A stretch of 64,000 nucleotides of DNA, from the NCBI GenBank assembly GCA_031841125.1, contig CM063110.1:19277626-19341625 (forward strand), read 5' to 3'. Of this stretch, positions 37,005-46,533 are shown one piece after another. A program made the position numbers and the translations under genes. The DNA comes from Acanthococcus lagerstroemiae. Its lineage: Eukaryota > Arthropoda > Insecta > Hemiptera > Eriococcidae. The first letter of the stretch is position 1. Each line of letters starts with the position of its first letter. The notes beneath the pieces were generated by a model. That model had not been told where the DNA came from. It worked only from the letters and a program-made list of their open reading frames with translations, and did no database searches.

Positions 37005-37850
37005 ATGTTGGATCGTTTGAGTCTGGGGAGAGTTACGTTAATACTAAAGAGAAAAGACCTTATTCGAATCTTGACCTATTGTGGAAAACGTTAACCAGAT
37101 AAAATTGAAAAACTTGAAGAAAATTATATGTATTAAAATATTTTACAAAACGTTGTTGGTTTATAAATCTAAATTACGAGTACATCGCCAATATCTCCGT
37201 GTTGTCTTGACTCGAACCTAATGACGATGAACAATTAAAAATATTAAGTATTTGTCATCAGTGTATAAGAACATAATGAAAAGAAGGAAATAAGTCTGTT
37301 TTGCGGTGCACTACTTGCACGAATTTATACGACCACGAAGGTGAAATAATTGAGCAAATATTCGAGTTTTAAGAAACCCATTAGACCGAATGGAATTCTA
37401 CTCAGAATTCAAAATTCGATCGATACGTATATGTATCGATAATTTCTACTTAAATTTTGTTGACTAGTAATGATGACCTTTGGCAATAGTTGTCCGAATC
37501 GATTTTTGAGAACTAGGTTCTGAATTTCTTAGGATGTCATTACAGATCTGAATTTCCGCCGTCATCGCTTCTACTCCGTTTATGCTGCTTATATTTCTGG
37601 AGAAAGTTGTACTGACTTTTTGAAAATTTAACTTTGAAGTTTAAGAAAAAACTAATGCAGGATGATGTTCAAAATGTTTTCTTTCTTTACTTGCTAGACG
37701 TTGGTATATAGTTCCTAGCCAAATATATTTTACCATTATCATCGTCAACAAATCGGATTACATGACGAAATCTTCAACGGGACGAAGAAAACGTGAACGG
37801 AGTTGAAGTAGAAAATTTGAGAAATTTTCAACAACTCTAGAACAGTGATA
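37005..37850. repeat. Dispersed segment, copy 2 (partner at 3670-4850)
   Basis: Same orientation and order of shared blocks as copy 1 (for example aagaaaacgtgaacggagttg against aagaaaatgtgaacggagttg). It lacks the MITE at 4247-4619. Confidence 0.7.
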
Positions 37851-38159
37851 GGCAGCCAGTCGTCTTTCTTCGGGAGAAGGGCTATAGCATCGAAAGAGAG
37901 ACCAACGGGACATCGCACCCTCACCCGATGGTTTGCTTCTTGTAGTAGAAAAGTCGTGCTTTTTTGGTGTGAAATTCGCAATTTTGCCCCTTGTTGCTCC
38001 CCGGGAAAAGTAATCAGGCTACAGGCCAGCGATGGGAGAACTCATCAGGGCGTGGGTCCTTAAATTTTCAACTGTGTTGTATCTCTCAGGAGAAAGAATT
38101 GCTCCACACTATAGATTTCTCTGATTATAATCCAAGACGTTGTATGTACATATGATTTC
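37851..38159. other. Spacer
   Basis: GC a little higher than neighbours, with no recognisable feature. A degraded MITE end may be present at about 37852 (cagtgataggcagccag). Confidence 0.4.
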
Positions 38160-38672
38160 TCAGTGTGTTACGTACCATAAGAACTTTACTTTATCGGATG
38201 TCAAACTTATTGGCCTGTAGTTTTCTGTACCCTCCTTTCCAGGGGCGGTAACTTCTGTGTAGCGTATGTAGCAGATGCTACACATGAGATTTTCAAAAAA
38301 AAAAAAAAACATTAAATTAATACTTTTTAATTTATTACTGAACTTGAATTTTTTTATGTCACACATGGGAAAAATCTAGGTTGCCGTCCCTGCTCCTTCC
38401 CCCTTTTTTGTATAGTAATATTGCCTCAGCCAGATTCCACTACTTTGGCATCTTTTAGTAATTAAAATTTTATTAAATATTTTTGTTAGATGTAGTACTA
38501 AAATATCGTTCAACCCCTTCAACATTTCATTTTCAATTCTGCCTGAGCCTCGAGCTTTGTCATTTTATAGTCTTCTCAACACATGTTCCACTTGCTCTCC
38601 ATTATCACTGGACTTTCTTCCCCCTCCCCATTCCGTACTGATTTTTTCTGGTATCCCATTGCGTTCGTGATA
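38160..38672 (-). pseudogene. LINE remnant, downstream part with a MITE inside
   Basis: Continuing from 46534, the minus strand encodes HERNGIPEKISTEWG and, after decay, EGTENYRPISLTSDKVKF, the NYRPISL block of non-LTR reverse transcriptases. A 153-bp MITE (38240-38392) separates the two. Stops and shifts show it is dead. Confidence 0.8.
38240..38392. mobile_element. hAT-type MITE inside the LINE remnant
   Basis: Termini CAGGGGCGGTAAC and GGTTGCCGTCCCTG form an imperfect inverted repeat. The flanks ctcctttc and ctccttcc are an 8-bp target duplication with one change. 153 bp, non-coding, with a run of 15 A. Confidence 0.85.
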
Positions 38673-38677
38673 CAAGT

Positions 38678-39049
38678 TGTGGCGAAGGCTCGGCTCGTAG
38701 ACGGTACCGGACCGTACACCTACCTTTACCTTCTCAAACTTTGGGGGTTTATGTCCCTGATCGTGCGATCAATCTCCAACACGACCTGCACTCTCGACTC
38801 GAGCGTTAACCGTCCATGCGATTACTCAGCACGGAACATGATGACGTCGAGCGAGAGGATTGCCAGAGGGAAAGAGAGAGAGAGAGAGAAAGAGAGAGAG
38901 CGACACCGATAGACCTGATTATGTGAAATAATAACAACAAAAATAAGTTTCGGTTCGCTCCGTCGTTTATTCGGACTATTTACATTATATACAGGTTATT
39001 CACGAGTATATCTGTGAGTATTAAGGTTACAAAATCGCACTTCGCGACA
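38678..39049 (-). repeat. Bel-Pao 3' LTR
   Basis: 372 bp with TG...CA termini, matching the other LTR except for three substitutions. It carries a GA-rich tract (38870-38900). Read on the minus strand it holds a TATATAA-like box near 38985 and an AATAAA about 17 bases further on, plausible promoter and polyadenylation signals. It also contains TGACGTCG, close to a CRE. Confidence 0.97.
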
Positions 39050-40171
39050 CTCCGGGGAGACAAAATAAAATATATCACAGAAAAACAATCAGAACAAAAA
39101 AAATTATAAACCAATAAAATTTAACAGCAAAAAAATTATTTACAAAACAAATTACAAAAAAAAAAAAGAAAATTCCTCAAGCGGTATATTTTTTACCGCC
39201 TTGCCCTCGGGGGCACAGGTGTGGGGGCAGAGATTTGCACCCACGCAATCCGAGCGGCATACTTCTGAATTTAACGCCTCGTATCTGGTGGGCTTCTTAC
39301 ACCAAGACTTGGATGTCATCATTGTGGACTCTTTCATGAACACGCAGTAGTGTTATTTCCAGGATGGTTCTCAAGATCTGGAGGTAGCTTTTCACATCCA
39401 AGATTCGAATACCATCATGTTAACCTTTCGTTGAACACACAGGAGTACACTCTTCAGCACGGCCTCGCATACGGCATAAAGGCTGAGCTTCGGCAACAGC
39501 TTGCACCAATGTTCTAAATGTCATTTGACTATTGTCTCATGAACCAGAAGTATGTAAACATCACTGCTGTCCACCTTTTATCGAACCGCTCGATCGCTTC
39601 TTGATTGCATATACTCCGTGGAACTAAATCGGTTTTCTTTAACAATGGACTACTTATAAAATCGTATTTTTAAGTGTAAACTTATACAAGAATTTTAACA
39701 AAAAATTTATCTTTTTTCTGAACTTTTTTTTTTTTTTATAATACAATAACTGTTCATTTACTGCGAAATTTGCCGACTGCCCGAAGGTGCCTGTCGTCGG
39801 TTAAATACATAACTAACCTTAATACTAATTATACTTATACAAACAAATATTAATGCACGATAGAGTGCTAAAATCAATTAAAAATTTTTCCTCTTGATTC
39901 AGCTTTTTTTTTTTGTTAATCCCGACACTTTTGTCCGTTTGGCTGAACATAACTGTTATACTGCATAGTATGTGTGCAAGATAAGCGGAGCTGTCTTAAC
40001 GTTTCGCGCCGTATCGACAGCGCTGCTTATACATGCAAGTGCACAAAGGCTTTTTCGATCTCTTCTTTTTTTTTTTTTAACCACCCTTCCGTCCTGGACA
40101 TCCAGAGACCTCGAGGGGGACAAAACCTTTGAAACAATAAATTAAAATACCCTTTTTTTTTTCTTTTTTTT
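39050..40171 (-). other. Bel-Pao 3' non-coding region
   Basis: 1.1 kb between the end of pol and the 3' LTR, AT-rich with several T/A runs. The longest frame on the coding strand (39343-39152, 63 codons) is cysteine-rich but has no recognisable family, signal peptide or membrane segment. No envelope-like gene is present. Confidence 0.7.
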
Positions 40172-42022
40172 TTATCCGAAAATTTCGACAATTTTTAGCG
40201 CGACGCTGTTTGCATAACTAGCAATACGCGCTGCCGCCGCGATTGCTGCCTGCCTTTTTTGCCTTGTTTGGCCTTGTGGGGAGGTTTCGGGTGGTTCATC
40301 TGTAACATCCAGTTCTAGTGGATATAATGAACCCACGGGTCGGGTCAGAATGCGCCCCTGCGCTTGTTTCACTTCCACCGACCGAACCTGCCCATCCCCG
40401 CTTTCATTTAATTTCGTGATTCTACCCATTTTCCATGAGCCTCGTGGTCCTTCGTTAGAAATTTGCACAATATTACCTACTTTCGGGATCTGATCTGATT
40501 TCGACCTTTTTTGTCGTATTTCTCTTTGGTACCGCTCCCGTAAGCTTTGAACGTACCCTTCTCGCCACTGTCGCCAGAAGAAGTCTAAACGTGACTCATT
40601 TTTAGTCCAAAATTCTCCTACCTCCCTTTTTGTAACTGTTTTTAGCTCTGGAAGTTCTTGATTCCATATATTTTCGTTCGTGGATATGTTCAGGAAGTGA
40701 GCGGGCGTTATGACTTGTTCGTGTATGCTCTCATCTTCCTGGCTGCCTACATATGTCAATGGCCTTGAATTGAGTACTTTATCAATTTCCATGATTATCG
40801 TCTCTAATTCTCTGAACGACAGGGTCTGATGAGAAATAGTCTTTTTTAGACATCTTTTAATTAGTGAGATCAGGCGCTCATAAAAACCCCCCATCCACGG
40901 AGATAGCTCGGGAATGAATTTCCATCTAATTTTGTCATTCATTTTTTCGAATACTTCTTTGATTACTTTTATATTTGTTCCATTATCCGAAAGAAATTGA
41001 ATGGGTAAACCTCTTCTTGCAATGAATTTCCTAACGGCGACCGAGAGTTCTAAAGCGGTCATGTCCCTCAGTAATTCCAAATGAATGGCCCGAGTGACTA
41101 GGCATGTAAAAATGCAGCCGTATGTTTTTATTTTTTCTCCTTTTTCCAAAACGAATAATGGCCCGAAGCAATCCAAACCCGTGTACGTGAAAGGGTAAGT
41201 ATTTTCGAATTTTGTTTCGGGAATAAGCGGCATTTTTGGGACCCTGTATGGCCCTCCTTCCCATTTTTTACAGCTGAGGCATTTTTTCCAATTTTTCCAC
41301 ACCTCCGTTCTGCCGTGTGGTATCCAATACTCTTTTCGTAGCGCCGCGAGTGTGTGTGAGACACCTACGTGATATAATTTTTTATGATAGCTTTGTATAA
41401 CCAAATCGGTGAAAGGATGCTTTTTAGGCAACAATTTTGGATATATTTGATAGGGTCTGTTACCTAATCTACCGCCACATCTTAAAATTCCTTTTTCGTC
41501 AAGAAATAGACCTAATTTAGTTTGCAATACGTCTTTTTTATCCCTTTTAATATTTTGAATTGTGGCTTGGTAATTTTGATCTTGAACATATTTCTCCCAC
41601 ATTTCTTTAGCTGTTTCTAAATTTGCATTTTCTTTTTTCTTTCGGCATTTATCTAAAAACTTTTGACACTGCTTGGTGACACCTAGGAGTTTTTTGAGTG
41701 ATGAGAACTTTTCTATTTGAATGCCGAAGGGTGGTTCTTTTTTGACCACAGTGTCCGTAGACACAGCAACAAGTTCTTCTGTTTCTTCGGCTTTTATTTT
41801 AATTTGCGGCCATGACCCTTTCTCTTTTTCTAACCAAGCCGGACCCTGTTTCCACAATTTGACATTAAAGTTTCCTTTTTCTTGTATTCGCGTGAGTAGG
41901 TCGGCAGGGTTCTCTTTCGTATTTATGTACCGAAAATTTCGAATTTTACTCTTTTTTATTTCATTAATTCGGTTACGAACAAATATCGGTAGAATTTTCT
42001 TGGAGTCTAACCAGCCTAGCAC
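40172..42022 (-). CDS. pol: Bel-Pao end of RNase H, integrase and C-terminal domain
   Basis: 616 codons; the marked start is a GTG inside the RNase H sequence KCVLGWLDSKK, so this continues pol rather than starting a protein. The zinc-binding H2C2 region reads HVGVSHTLAALRKEYWIPHG, then CLSCKKW. The integrase core has D284 (TGLDCFGP), D346 (FLSDNGT) and E382 (GGFYERL), giving a D,D-35-E triad. The C-terminal part FFWRQWREGYVQSLRERYQ and PRGSWKMGRITKL is the domain typical of Bel-Pao pol (DUF5641). It inserts the cDNA with a 5-bp staggered cut, in agreement with the CAAGT duplication. Confidence 0.94.
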   Translation of the reverse strand: MLGWLDSKKILPIFVRNRINEIKKSKIRNFRYINTKENPADLLTRIQEKGNFNVKLWKQGPAWLEKEKGSWPQIKIKAEETEELVAVSTDTVVKKEPPFGIQIEKFSSLKKLLGVTKQCQKFLDKCRKKKENANLETAKEMWEKYVQDQNYQATIQNIKRDKKDVLQTKLGLFLDEKGILRCGGRLGNRPYQIYPKLLPKKHPFTDLVIQSYHKKLYHVGVSHTLAALRKEYWIPHGRTEVWKNWKKCLSCKKWEGGPYRVPKMPLIPETKFENTYPFTYTGLDCFGPLFVLEKGEKIKTYGCIFTCLVTRAIHLELLRDMTALELSVAVRKFIARRGLPIQFLSDNGTNIKVIKEVFEKMNDKIRWKFIPELSPWMGGFYERLISLIKRCLKKTISHQTLSFRELETIIMEIDKVLNSRPLTYVGSQEDESIHEQVITPAHFLNISTNENIWNQELPELKTVTKREVGEFWTKNESRLDFFWRQWREGYVQSLRERYQREIRQKRSKSDQIPKVGNIVQISNEGPRGSWKMGRITKLNESGDGQVRSVEVKQAQGRILTRPVGSLYPLELDVTDEPPETSPQGQTRQKRQAAIAAAARIASYANSVALKIVEIFG

Positions 42023-42054
42023 ACATTTTGAATCCGTCCATACGTATACATTTT

Positions 42055-43872
42055 TTATTTCGAGGGCAGACTTTTTTGTACGAACTGCACACTTCGTATC
42101 CCAATCACCATGGCCAAAAGTTCTAGTTTTGGGATCGTAAGGCTCTCTTTTGACATTGGTTTAATCCTATTTTTGGCAAATATCAGATTGACTTGGCCTT
42201 TTCCTTGTTTTTCGCTTCGTAAATAAATACATGCTCCATACAGTTCTTTTGAAGCATCTGTGAAGCAATGCAGTTCATATTCTGTTTCTTCCTCGATTTG
42301 TAAAAATCGATCAAATTCCATTTTGTTAATCTCTTTTAAATTTTCTAAAATGGCTACCCAATTTTTCTGGCATGGTTCAACTACTTCGTCCCACCCTTCT
42401 GTCCGCTTCCAGACTTCTTTTAAAAATAATTTCAATTCGACTTGAAGGGGTAAAACGAGTCCCAAGGGGTCGAAAATTGTCGCCGCAGCTGTCAACACAT
42501 TTCTCCTAGTGCACCTTTTTAATGCGTCTACCTTTACGTTATTTTTTATGTATAGGGCGTCCGCAGACGTATCCCATAATAATCCCAAGACCCCCGTGAT
42601 TATCGAGTCATCGGCTAGATCTTCTTTTGGAATTCTTTTTCTAAATTTTAAGGAGTTCGAAGTCCATTGTCTTAAATTCATGGATGCTTTTTTAAAAATT
42701 TCTTTTATTTCGGCATAGTACGCGAGTGATTCCTCTTCGTTCTGAACCCCTGACACCAAATTGTCCACGTAAAAGCTATTCCGCAGACTGTCCGCATATC
42801 TCGTTTTCGCATTTTTCAAGTGTGTTTGCACTGTGGCGTTTAATAAAAAAGGACTTGAGACTACTCCAAATGGTATCCTACAGAATCTATACTCTTCGAA
42901 CTCATTTTCTTTGTTACTCATATCTTTGAACCATAAAAAGCGTGTTACGTCTCGATCAGCTTCGTTTAATGACAGCTGCAAGAATGCCTTTTCGATGTCT
43001 GCCACTATCGCTACTTTGTGTAATCTAAATCTTATTAACATCGCGCACAAGTTCTCTAATAATAATGGACCTCGGTACAAACATTCATTTAAACTTTTAT
43101 CCTTTGCCGAAGCTTTAGCTGACGCATCATATACAATTCTTATCTTTTTATTTTCTTTTATAACCGGGTGGTGGGGAATATAGTGCTGTACTGCACTGGA
43201 GTTCTTATTTCCTGGAGGCACCCTTTCAATTATGCCCAAATCTAAATTTTCTTTTATGTTCTTTTCGTATTCATTGAAGATATCTGGGTGGCGTTTAAAT
43301 TTGTTCTGAAGGCTTCGGAGTCGGCCTGCTGCGAGTGCATAGTTTGTCGGAAGGTTGGGAGGGAAGTCGATCCAGGGCCACGACACCTGGTATCTATTGT
43401 TTTCGAATTTCACACTTTCATTGAATTTCTCTATCGCTATCTCATCTTCATTTTCATTCACTTCATCTAGTATGCCTAAGTTTTCCAGTTCGTAAAATTT
43501 TGCGATATCTAATTCTTTCTTCACACCTGGCTCGTTCTTATGCCATGTGAGACAACTTACAGTGTGTATTTCCTTTCTTCCCTTTGTTTTATTTCTTCCT
43601 GAAATCATCCATCCCAACTCTGTTTCCATCATGTACAATCCCGCTTTTAACTTGATCTTTTTTGTACCTACTAAGTCTAAGTAGTAATCGCTACCCACTA
43701 GCATTTCAATCGGTTCATCTTTCATTGTATCGGCTAATTGCATATCTTTTAATCTCTTTGGAATCTCACTTTTTTCAAATGTCTTTGGATTAATATTATC
43801 ACTCAAGTAACTCACTACATTAGCTTTAATCTTTAGAAGCTTGCCTTCTTTAAGCTCAATTTCCAGCTCCAC
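42055..43872 (-). CDS. pol: Bel-Pao reverse transcriptase and start of RNase H
   Basis: 605 codons. The marked start is a GTG and is not a real initiation site; the frame continues the protease region (VVELEIELKEGKLLKIKA). The reverse transcriptase palm shows IRIVYDASAKAS, CRIPFGVVSSPFLLNATV and the active-site box FYVDNLVSG (YVDN at residues 368-371, an Asn at the second position of the usual DD pair, which I believe also occurs in other Bel-Pao elements). RNase H begins with LHCFTDASKELYGACIYL and KLELLAMVIGIRSVQFV. The frame ends at TAA in 42055-42057; the rest of RNase H follows one base back. Confidence 0.92.
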   Translation of the reverse strand: MELEIELKEGKLLKIKANVVSYLSDNINPKTFEKSEIPKRLKDMQLADTMKDEPIEMLVGSDYYLDLVGTKKIKLKAGLYMMETELGWMISGRNKTKGRKEIHTVSCLTWHKNEPGVKKELDIAKFYELENLGILDEVNENEDEIAIEKFNESVKFENNRYQVSWPWIDFPPNLPTNYALAAGRLRSLQNKFKRHPDIFNEYEKNIKENLDLGIIERVPPGNKNSSAVQHYIPHHPVIKENKKIRIVYDASAKASAKDKSLNECLYRGPLLLENLCAMLIRFRLHKVAIVADIEKAFLQLSLNEADRDVTRFLWFKDMSNKENEFEEYRFCRIPFGVVSSPFLLNATVQTHLKNAKTRYADSLRNSFYVDNLVSGVQNEEESLAYYAEIKEIFKKASMNLRQWTSNSLKFRKRIPKEDLADDSIITGVLGLLWDTSADALYIKNNVKVDALKRCTRRNVLTAAATIFDPLGLVLPLQVELKLFLKEVWKRTEGWDEVVEPCQKNWVAILENLKEINKMEFDRFLQIEEETEYELHCFTDASKELYGACIYLRSEKQGKGQVNLIFAKNRIKPMSKESLTIPKLELLAMVIGIRSVQFVQKSLPSK

Positions 43873-44144
43873 GACTGGAGACGGACCCTTTTTGCTTCTT
43901 TAGTTCCAAATGTCAAAATTGACAGATTATTTTTGCCCACATATTTGGCTTTTAACTTTTTTGCTAATTGTTCGGTGACATACGTTCTTGATGCACCGCT
44001 ATCAAATATCATTCTAGTTTTTGCTCGTTGATAGCCATTGCAAACATAGGCCGAAGCTGTCTGCATGAAGACTTCCTCTTCAATTGCCACACCGGTAAAT
44101 GTTTCTGTACTCGTATCATTCGTATTACTTTCATTGGTACTCAT
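43833..44144 (-). CDS. pol: Bel-Pao aspartic protease segment, frame broken at its end
   Basis: From an ATG at 44144 the frame reads MSTNESNTNDTSTETF and includes MIFDSGASRTYVTEQLAKKL, with the aspartic protease triad D-S-G at about residue 48. The frame is also open upstream to beyond the gag stop, so the ATG need not be the true start. After FGTKEAKRV the translation turns into nonsense. The family sequence continues in the frame one base back, starting near 43890 at a run of five A. A single missing A would explain it. Confidence 0.85.
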   Translation of the reverse strand: MSTNESNTNDTSTETFTGVAIEEEVFMQTASAYVCNGYQRAKTRMIFDSGASRTYVTEQLAKKLKAKYVGKNNLSILTFGTKEAKRVRLQSWSWKLSLKKASF

Positions 44145-44206
44145 ACCTCCATTATTTGGTTCATTCGAACCCTTTTTAATTTCCTTTTTGACCTTTTTGT
44201 CTTCAT

Positions 44207-45511
44207 TTAACTTAAATTTTTCGGGCAGAGACTCCTATGATGAGCCCTAACCTTCCGACAGTAAAAACATGACTTTGATTCACTTTTACATTCGTTTTTT
44301 GAATGCGTCTTTTTTAGACAAATATAACACCGACCTTTTATGCGGTTTTTTCTTTCATCAATCGTTTTAAATTTGGTGCATTCATCACTGTAGTGATCAC
44401 ACTCACAGTAGATGCAATGCACCTCTCGAACCGTGAGGGCTTCCGTTGTCGAAAACGACCTTTTTTGACTTTTGGGGCTCCTATTCCCCTCCCTCCGGTT
44501 ATTAAAAAAATTCTCATTTTTCTCTCCATATTTTTTAAATGGAAATGTCAAATTGACTAGCTCCGCCCGCTCCTTTGCTGTAATAATGTCTGCTAAATAT
44601 TCTCGTAACTTTTTTGTAGTCAGTTCCTCCGATCCTACCTTTTCTTCGATCTTGACTAGGATATCGACTGGAAATTTACTCATTATTAATGATACAAAGG
44701 TGTTATGGGATATATCTTCGCCTTGTACTTCTAATGCCCTCAAATGTTTTTCAATTAGATCTAAGGTAATCCTTAATCTATAAGTTCGATTATCTGAGAC
44801 ATAAATTTGCCGTAGGGCTTGATAATGTGCGTTAATTAAAATCCTTTTATTTCCGTATTTATTGAGCAGGATATTGATCGCGACTTCATAATTGTCGTTC
44901 GTAATTGACAGGCCTGCGATACAATAGGAAGCTTCTCCTGTTAATTGCGCTTTTAAGTAATTAAATTTTTCGACCTTTTCTAACGATGTATTTGAATGTA
45001 CGGCGACATTAAAACTATCCCAAAATGGTTGCCAATGTAATATCTGACCATCGAATTTTTCTAAAGTTAATTTCGGTAATTTAGTATTATTTACTTTACG
45101 GGTGGGAGCGGGTGGGAGCTGTGCATTTTCGGCTAATGCTTTGACTAAATTATCAATTGTTTCTTTATAATCACTTTTAATTTCTTCCTTGGCCTTTGCC
45201 TCACTTTTTCTTTTTCCTATTTCCACATCTACTTCTGTCCTCAATTTGGCCATTAAGTCGAAACTTTCAAAAATCAAATCCTCGTATACCTCGTAATCTT
45301 CTTTAAATTTTGCTGCTTCGTCTGGATCCGTACTAACTAGGCTTAATAATTTGCTGCGATAATCATCGACACGCTGGGTGTAGGCTTCTAATTTATTTAT
45401 ACTTTCTTGTTTTTTCTCGACACTTAGCTGCCCTTTTTTAATCTCTTTTATTAACCTTTCCAGACGTCCTTTAGCAGGACCTAAAGCCATTCTTATACTT
45501 CCCGCTGCCAT
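44207..45511 (-). CDS. gag: Bel-Pao gag polyprotein with three zinc knuckles
   Basis: 434 codons starting MAAGSIRMALGPAKGRLERL. A coiled-coil-like, charged N-terminal third is followed by LPKLTLEKFDGQILHWQPFW, a block typical of Bel-Pao gag (the DUF1759 region). Three Cys/His knuckles of retroviral type end the protein: about residues 366-378 (CIYCECDHYSDEC), 395-408 (CYICLKKTHSKNEC) and 415-429 (CFYCRKVRAHHRSLC). The protein forms the particle and binds genomic RNA. The stop TAA (44209-44207) comes two codons after a seven-base A AAT TTA; the protease frame runs open through this point one base back. Confidence 0.93.
   Translation of the reverse strand: MAAGSIRMALGPAKGRLERLIKEIKKGQLSVEKKQESINKLEAYTQRVDDYRSKLLSLVSTDPDEAAKFKEDYEVYEDLIFESFDLMAKLRTEVDVEIGKRKSEAKAKEEIKSDYKETIDNLVKALAENAQLPPAPTRKVNNTKLPKLTLEKFDGQILHWQPFWDSFNVAVHSNTSLEKVEKFNYLKAQLTGEASYCIAGLSITNDNYEVAINILLNKYGNKRILINAHYQALRQIYVSDNRTYRLRITLDLIEKHLRALEVQGEDISHNTFVSLIMSKFPVDILVKIEEKVGSEELTTKKLREYLADIITAKERAELVNLTFPFKKYGEKNENFFNNRREGNRSPKSQKRSFSTTEALTVREVHCIYCECDHYSDECTKFKTIDERKNRIKGRCYICLKKTHSKNECKSESKSCFYCRKVRAHHRSLCPKNLS
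44213..44219 (-). promoter_or_regulatory. Possible -1 ribosomal slippery heptamer at the gag end
   Basis: The minus strand reads A AAT TTA in the gag frame, followed by AGT TAA. This matches the X XXY YYZ rule for -1 frameshifting, and slipping would place the ribosome in the open protease frame. The downstream sequence is A-rich and shows no obvious pseudoknot. A missing A in the preceding run would give the same picture. Confidence 0.35.
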
Positions 45512-45629
45512 TGTACAAGATCGGTGGGAATAATCCGTAAACTATGAATCCACTGCAATAGTCCGACTAGCACACGTACACAAGTAATCACAAGTATACA
45601 GTAATCCGCCGAAAGTCTACCAGTGTGCG

Positions 45630-45911
45630 TTAATTCAAAGTCCCAGACTGCTTGACGATTACTCGTTCTCCTGTACCGACCTGCAATGTAATTTTGAATT
45701 TTCTGACTTGATTCAAGGGGCAGAATTCTTTCGCTATTAGTTGGACCCGCGTATTCAATTTTGTACGGTTTGCTTTATGCCAAAATTTTTTATTAATTAA
45801 ACGAGGATCGTGTTTTGGGACAGGCGTAAGCTGCGGAATAGCTTTTTTAAAATCTCTTCTCTCTTCACTTTTAATTTTCAATCTTTCCAAATCCGTTTCA
45901 ATCTCTTCCAT
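45630..45911 (-). CDS. Small open reading frame in the Bel-Pao leader, function unknown
   Basis: About 93 residues from an in-frame ATG (45911-45909); the frame stays open further upstream without another good start. It lies between the primer-binding site and gag on the element's coding strand. It is basic, begins MEEIETDLERLKIKSEERRD, and contains PVPKHDPRLINKKFWHKANR. I do not recognise a family. It could be an accessory protein, an upstream ORF that lowers gag translation, or chance. It has no signal peptide or membrane segment. Confidence 0.35.
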   Translation of the reverse strand: MEEIETDLERLKIKSEERRDFKKAIPQLTPVPKHDPRLINKKFWHKANRTKLNTRVQLIAKEFCPLNQVRKFKITLQVGTGERVIVKQSGTLN

Positions 45912-46138
45912 AGATTTTTTCGAAATTTCCCGGGGCGCAATGTACACTATGCAAACATTCAGAAATTCCCATAAAAGACTAAATGAAGCCAGGTGACGTT
46001 TTTAAGTTCGAAAATTTTTAATTCCCCGAAAAAAATATGCGAAAAAATAACCCGAAAGAGAAATAATTCCTTTTTTGAATTTTCTACTTTAAATTTAAAT
46101 TTTGAACTTGATTTTCCTTAACCCAAAGGCCTCGAATT

Positions 46139-46156
46139 TTTATTGCTCTGCTACCA
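46139..46156 (-). other. Primer-binding site of the Bel-Pao element
   Basis: On the minus strand the sequence right after the 5' LTR is TGGTAGCAGAGCAATA. A TGG touching the LTR, matching the CCA end of a tRNA, is the expected position and start. I do not recognise which tRNA it matches. No convincing polypurine tract was found beside the other LTR. Confidence 0.6.
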
Positions 46157-46528
46157 TGTGGCGAAGGCTCGGCTCGTAGACGGTACCGGACCGTACACCT
46201 ACCTTTACCTTCTCTAACTTTGGGGGTTTAGGTCCCTGATCGTGCGATCAATCTCCAACACGACCTGCACTCTCGACTCGAGCGTTAACCGTCCATGCGA
46301 TTACTCAGCACGGAACATGATGACGTCGAGCGAGAGGATTGCCAGAGGGAAAGAGAGAGAGAGAGAGAAAGAGAGAGAGCGACACCGATGGACCTGATTA
46401 TGTGAAATAATAACAACAAAAATAAGTTTCGGTTCGCTCCGTCGTTTATTCGGACTATTTACATTATATACAGGTTATTCACGAGTATATCTGTGAGTAT
46501 TAAGGTTACAAAATCGCACTTCGCGACA
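46157..46528 (-). repeat. Bel-Pao 5' LTR
   Basis: 372 bp, the same termini and internal signals as the 3' LTR, followed directly on the minus strand by TGG of the primer-binding site. The outer edge abuts the CAAGT target duplication at 46529-46533. Confidence 0.97.
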
Positions 46529-46533
46529 CAAGT

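Larger units (their letters stand above)
38678..46528 (-). mobile_element. Complete Bel-Pao LTR retrotransposon, 7851 bp
   Basis: Two direct LTRs of 372 bp (38678-39049 and 46157-46528) begin TGTGGCGAAGG and end CGACA on the + strand; the element itself is read on the minus strand. They differ at three positions seen by eye, so the insertion is recent. The target duplication CAAGT occurs at 38673-38677 and 46529-46533. The internal order on the minus strand is leader, gag with three zinc knuckles, aspartic protease, reverse transcriptase with RNase H, then integrase, which is the Bel-Pao order. The coding region is interrupted at three places, each one base short at a run of A. The element sits inside an older LINE (46534-47013 and 38160-38672). 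Confidence 0.97.

Noticed and set aside
38860..38912. Stand-alone GA microsatellite
   Set aside because: It is part of both LTRs and identical in each, so it belongs to the retrotransposon.
39152..39343. Envelope gene of the retrotransposon
   Set aside because: Only 63 codons, no signal peptide, no membrane segment, no fusion-like motif.
43833..43872. Overlap of protease and RT frames as a designed overlap
   Set aside because: The start of the RT frame is a GTG within conserved pol sequence, and the protease tail is nonsense, so this is a frame break and not two genes.
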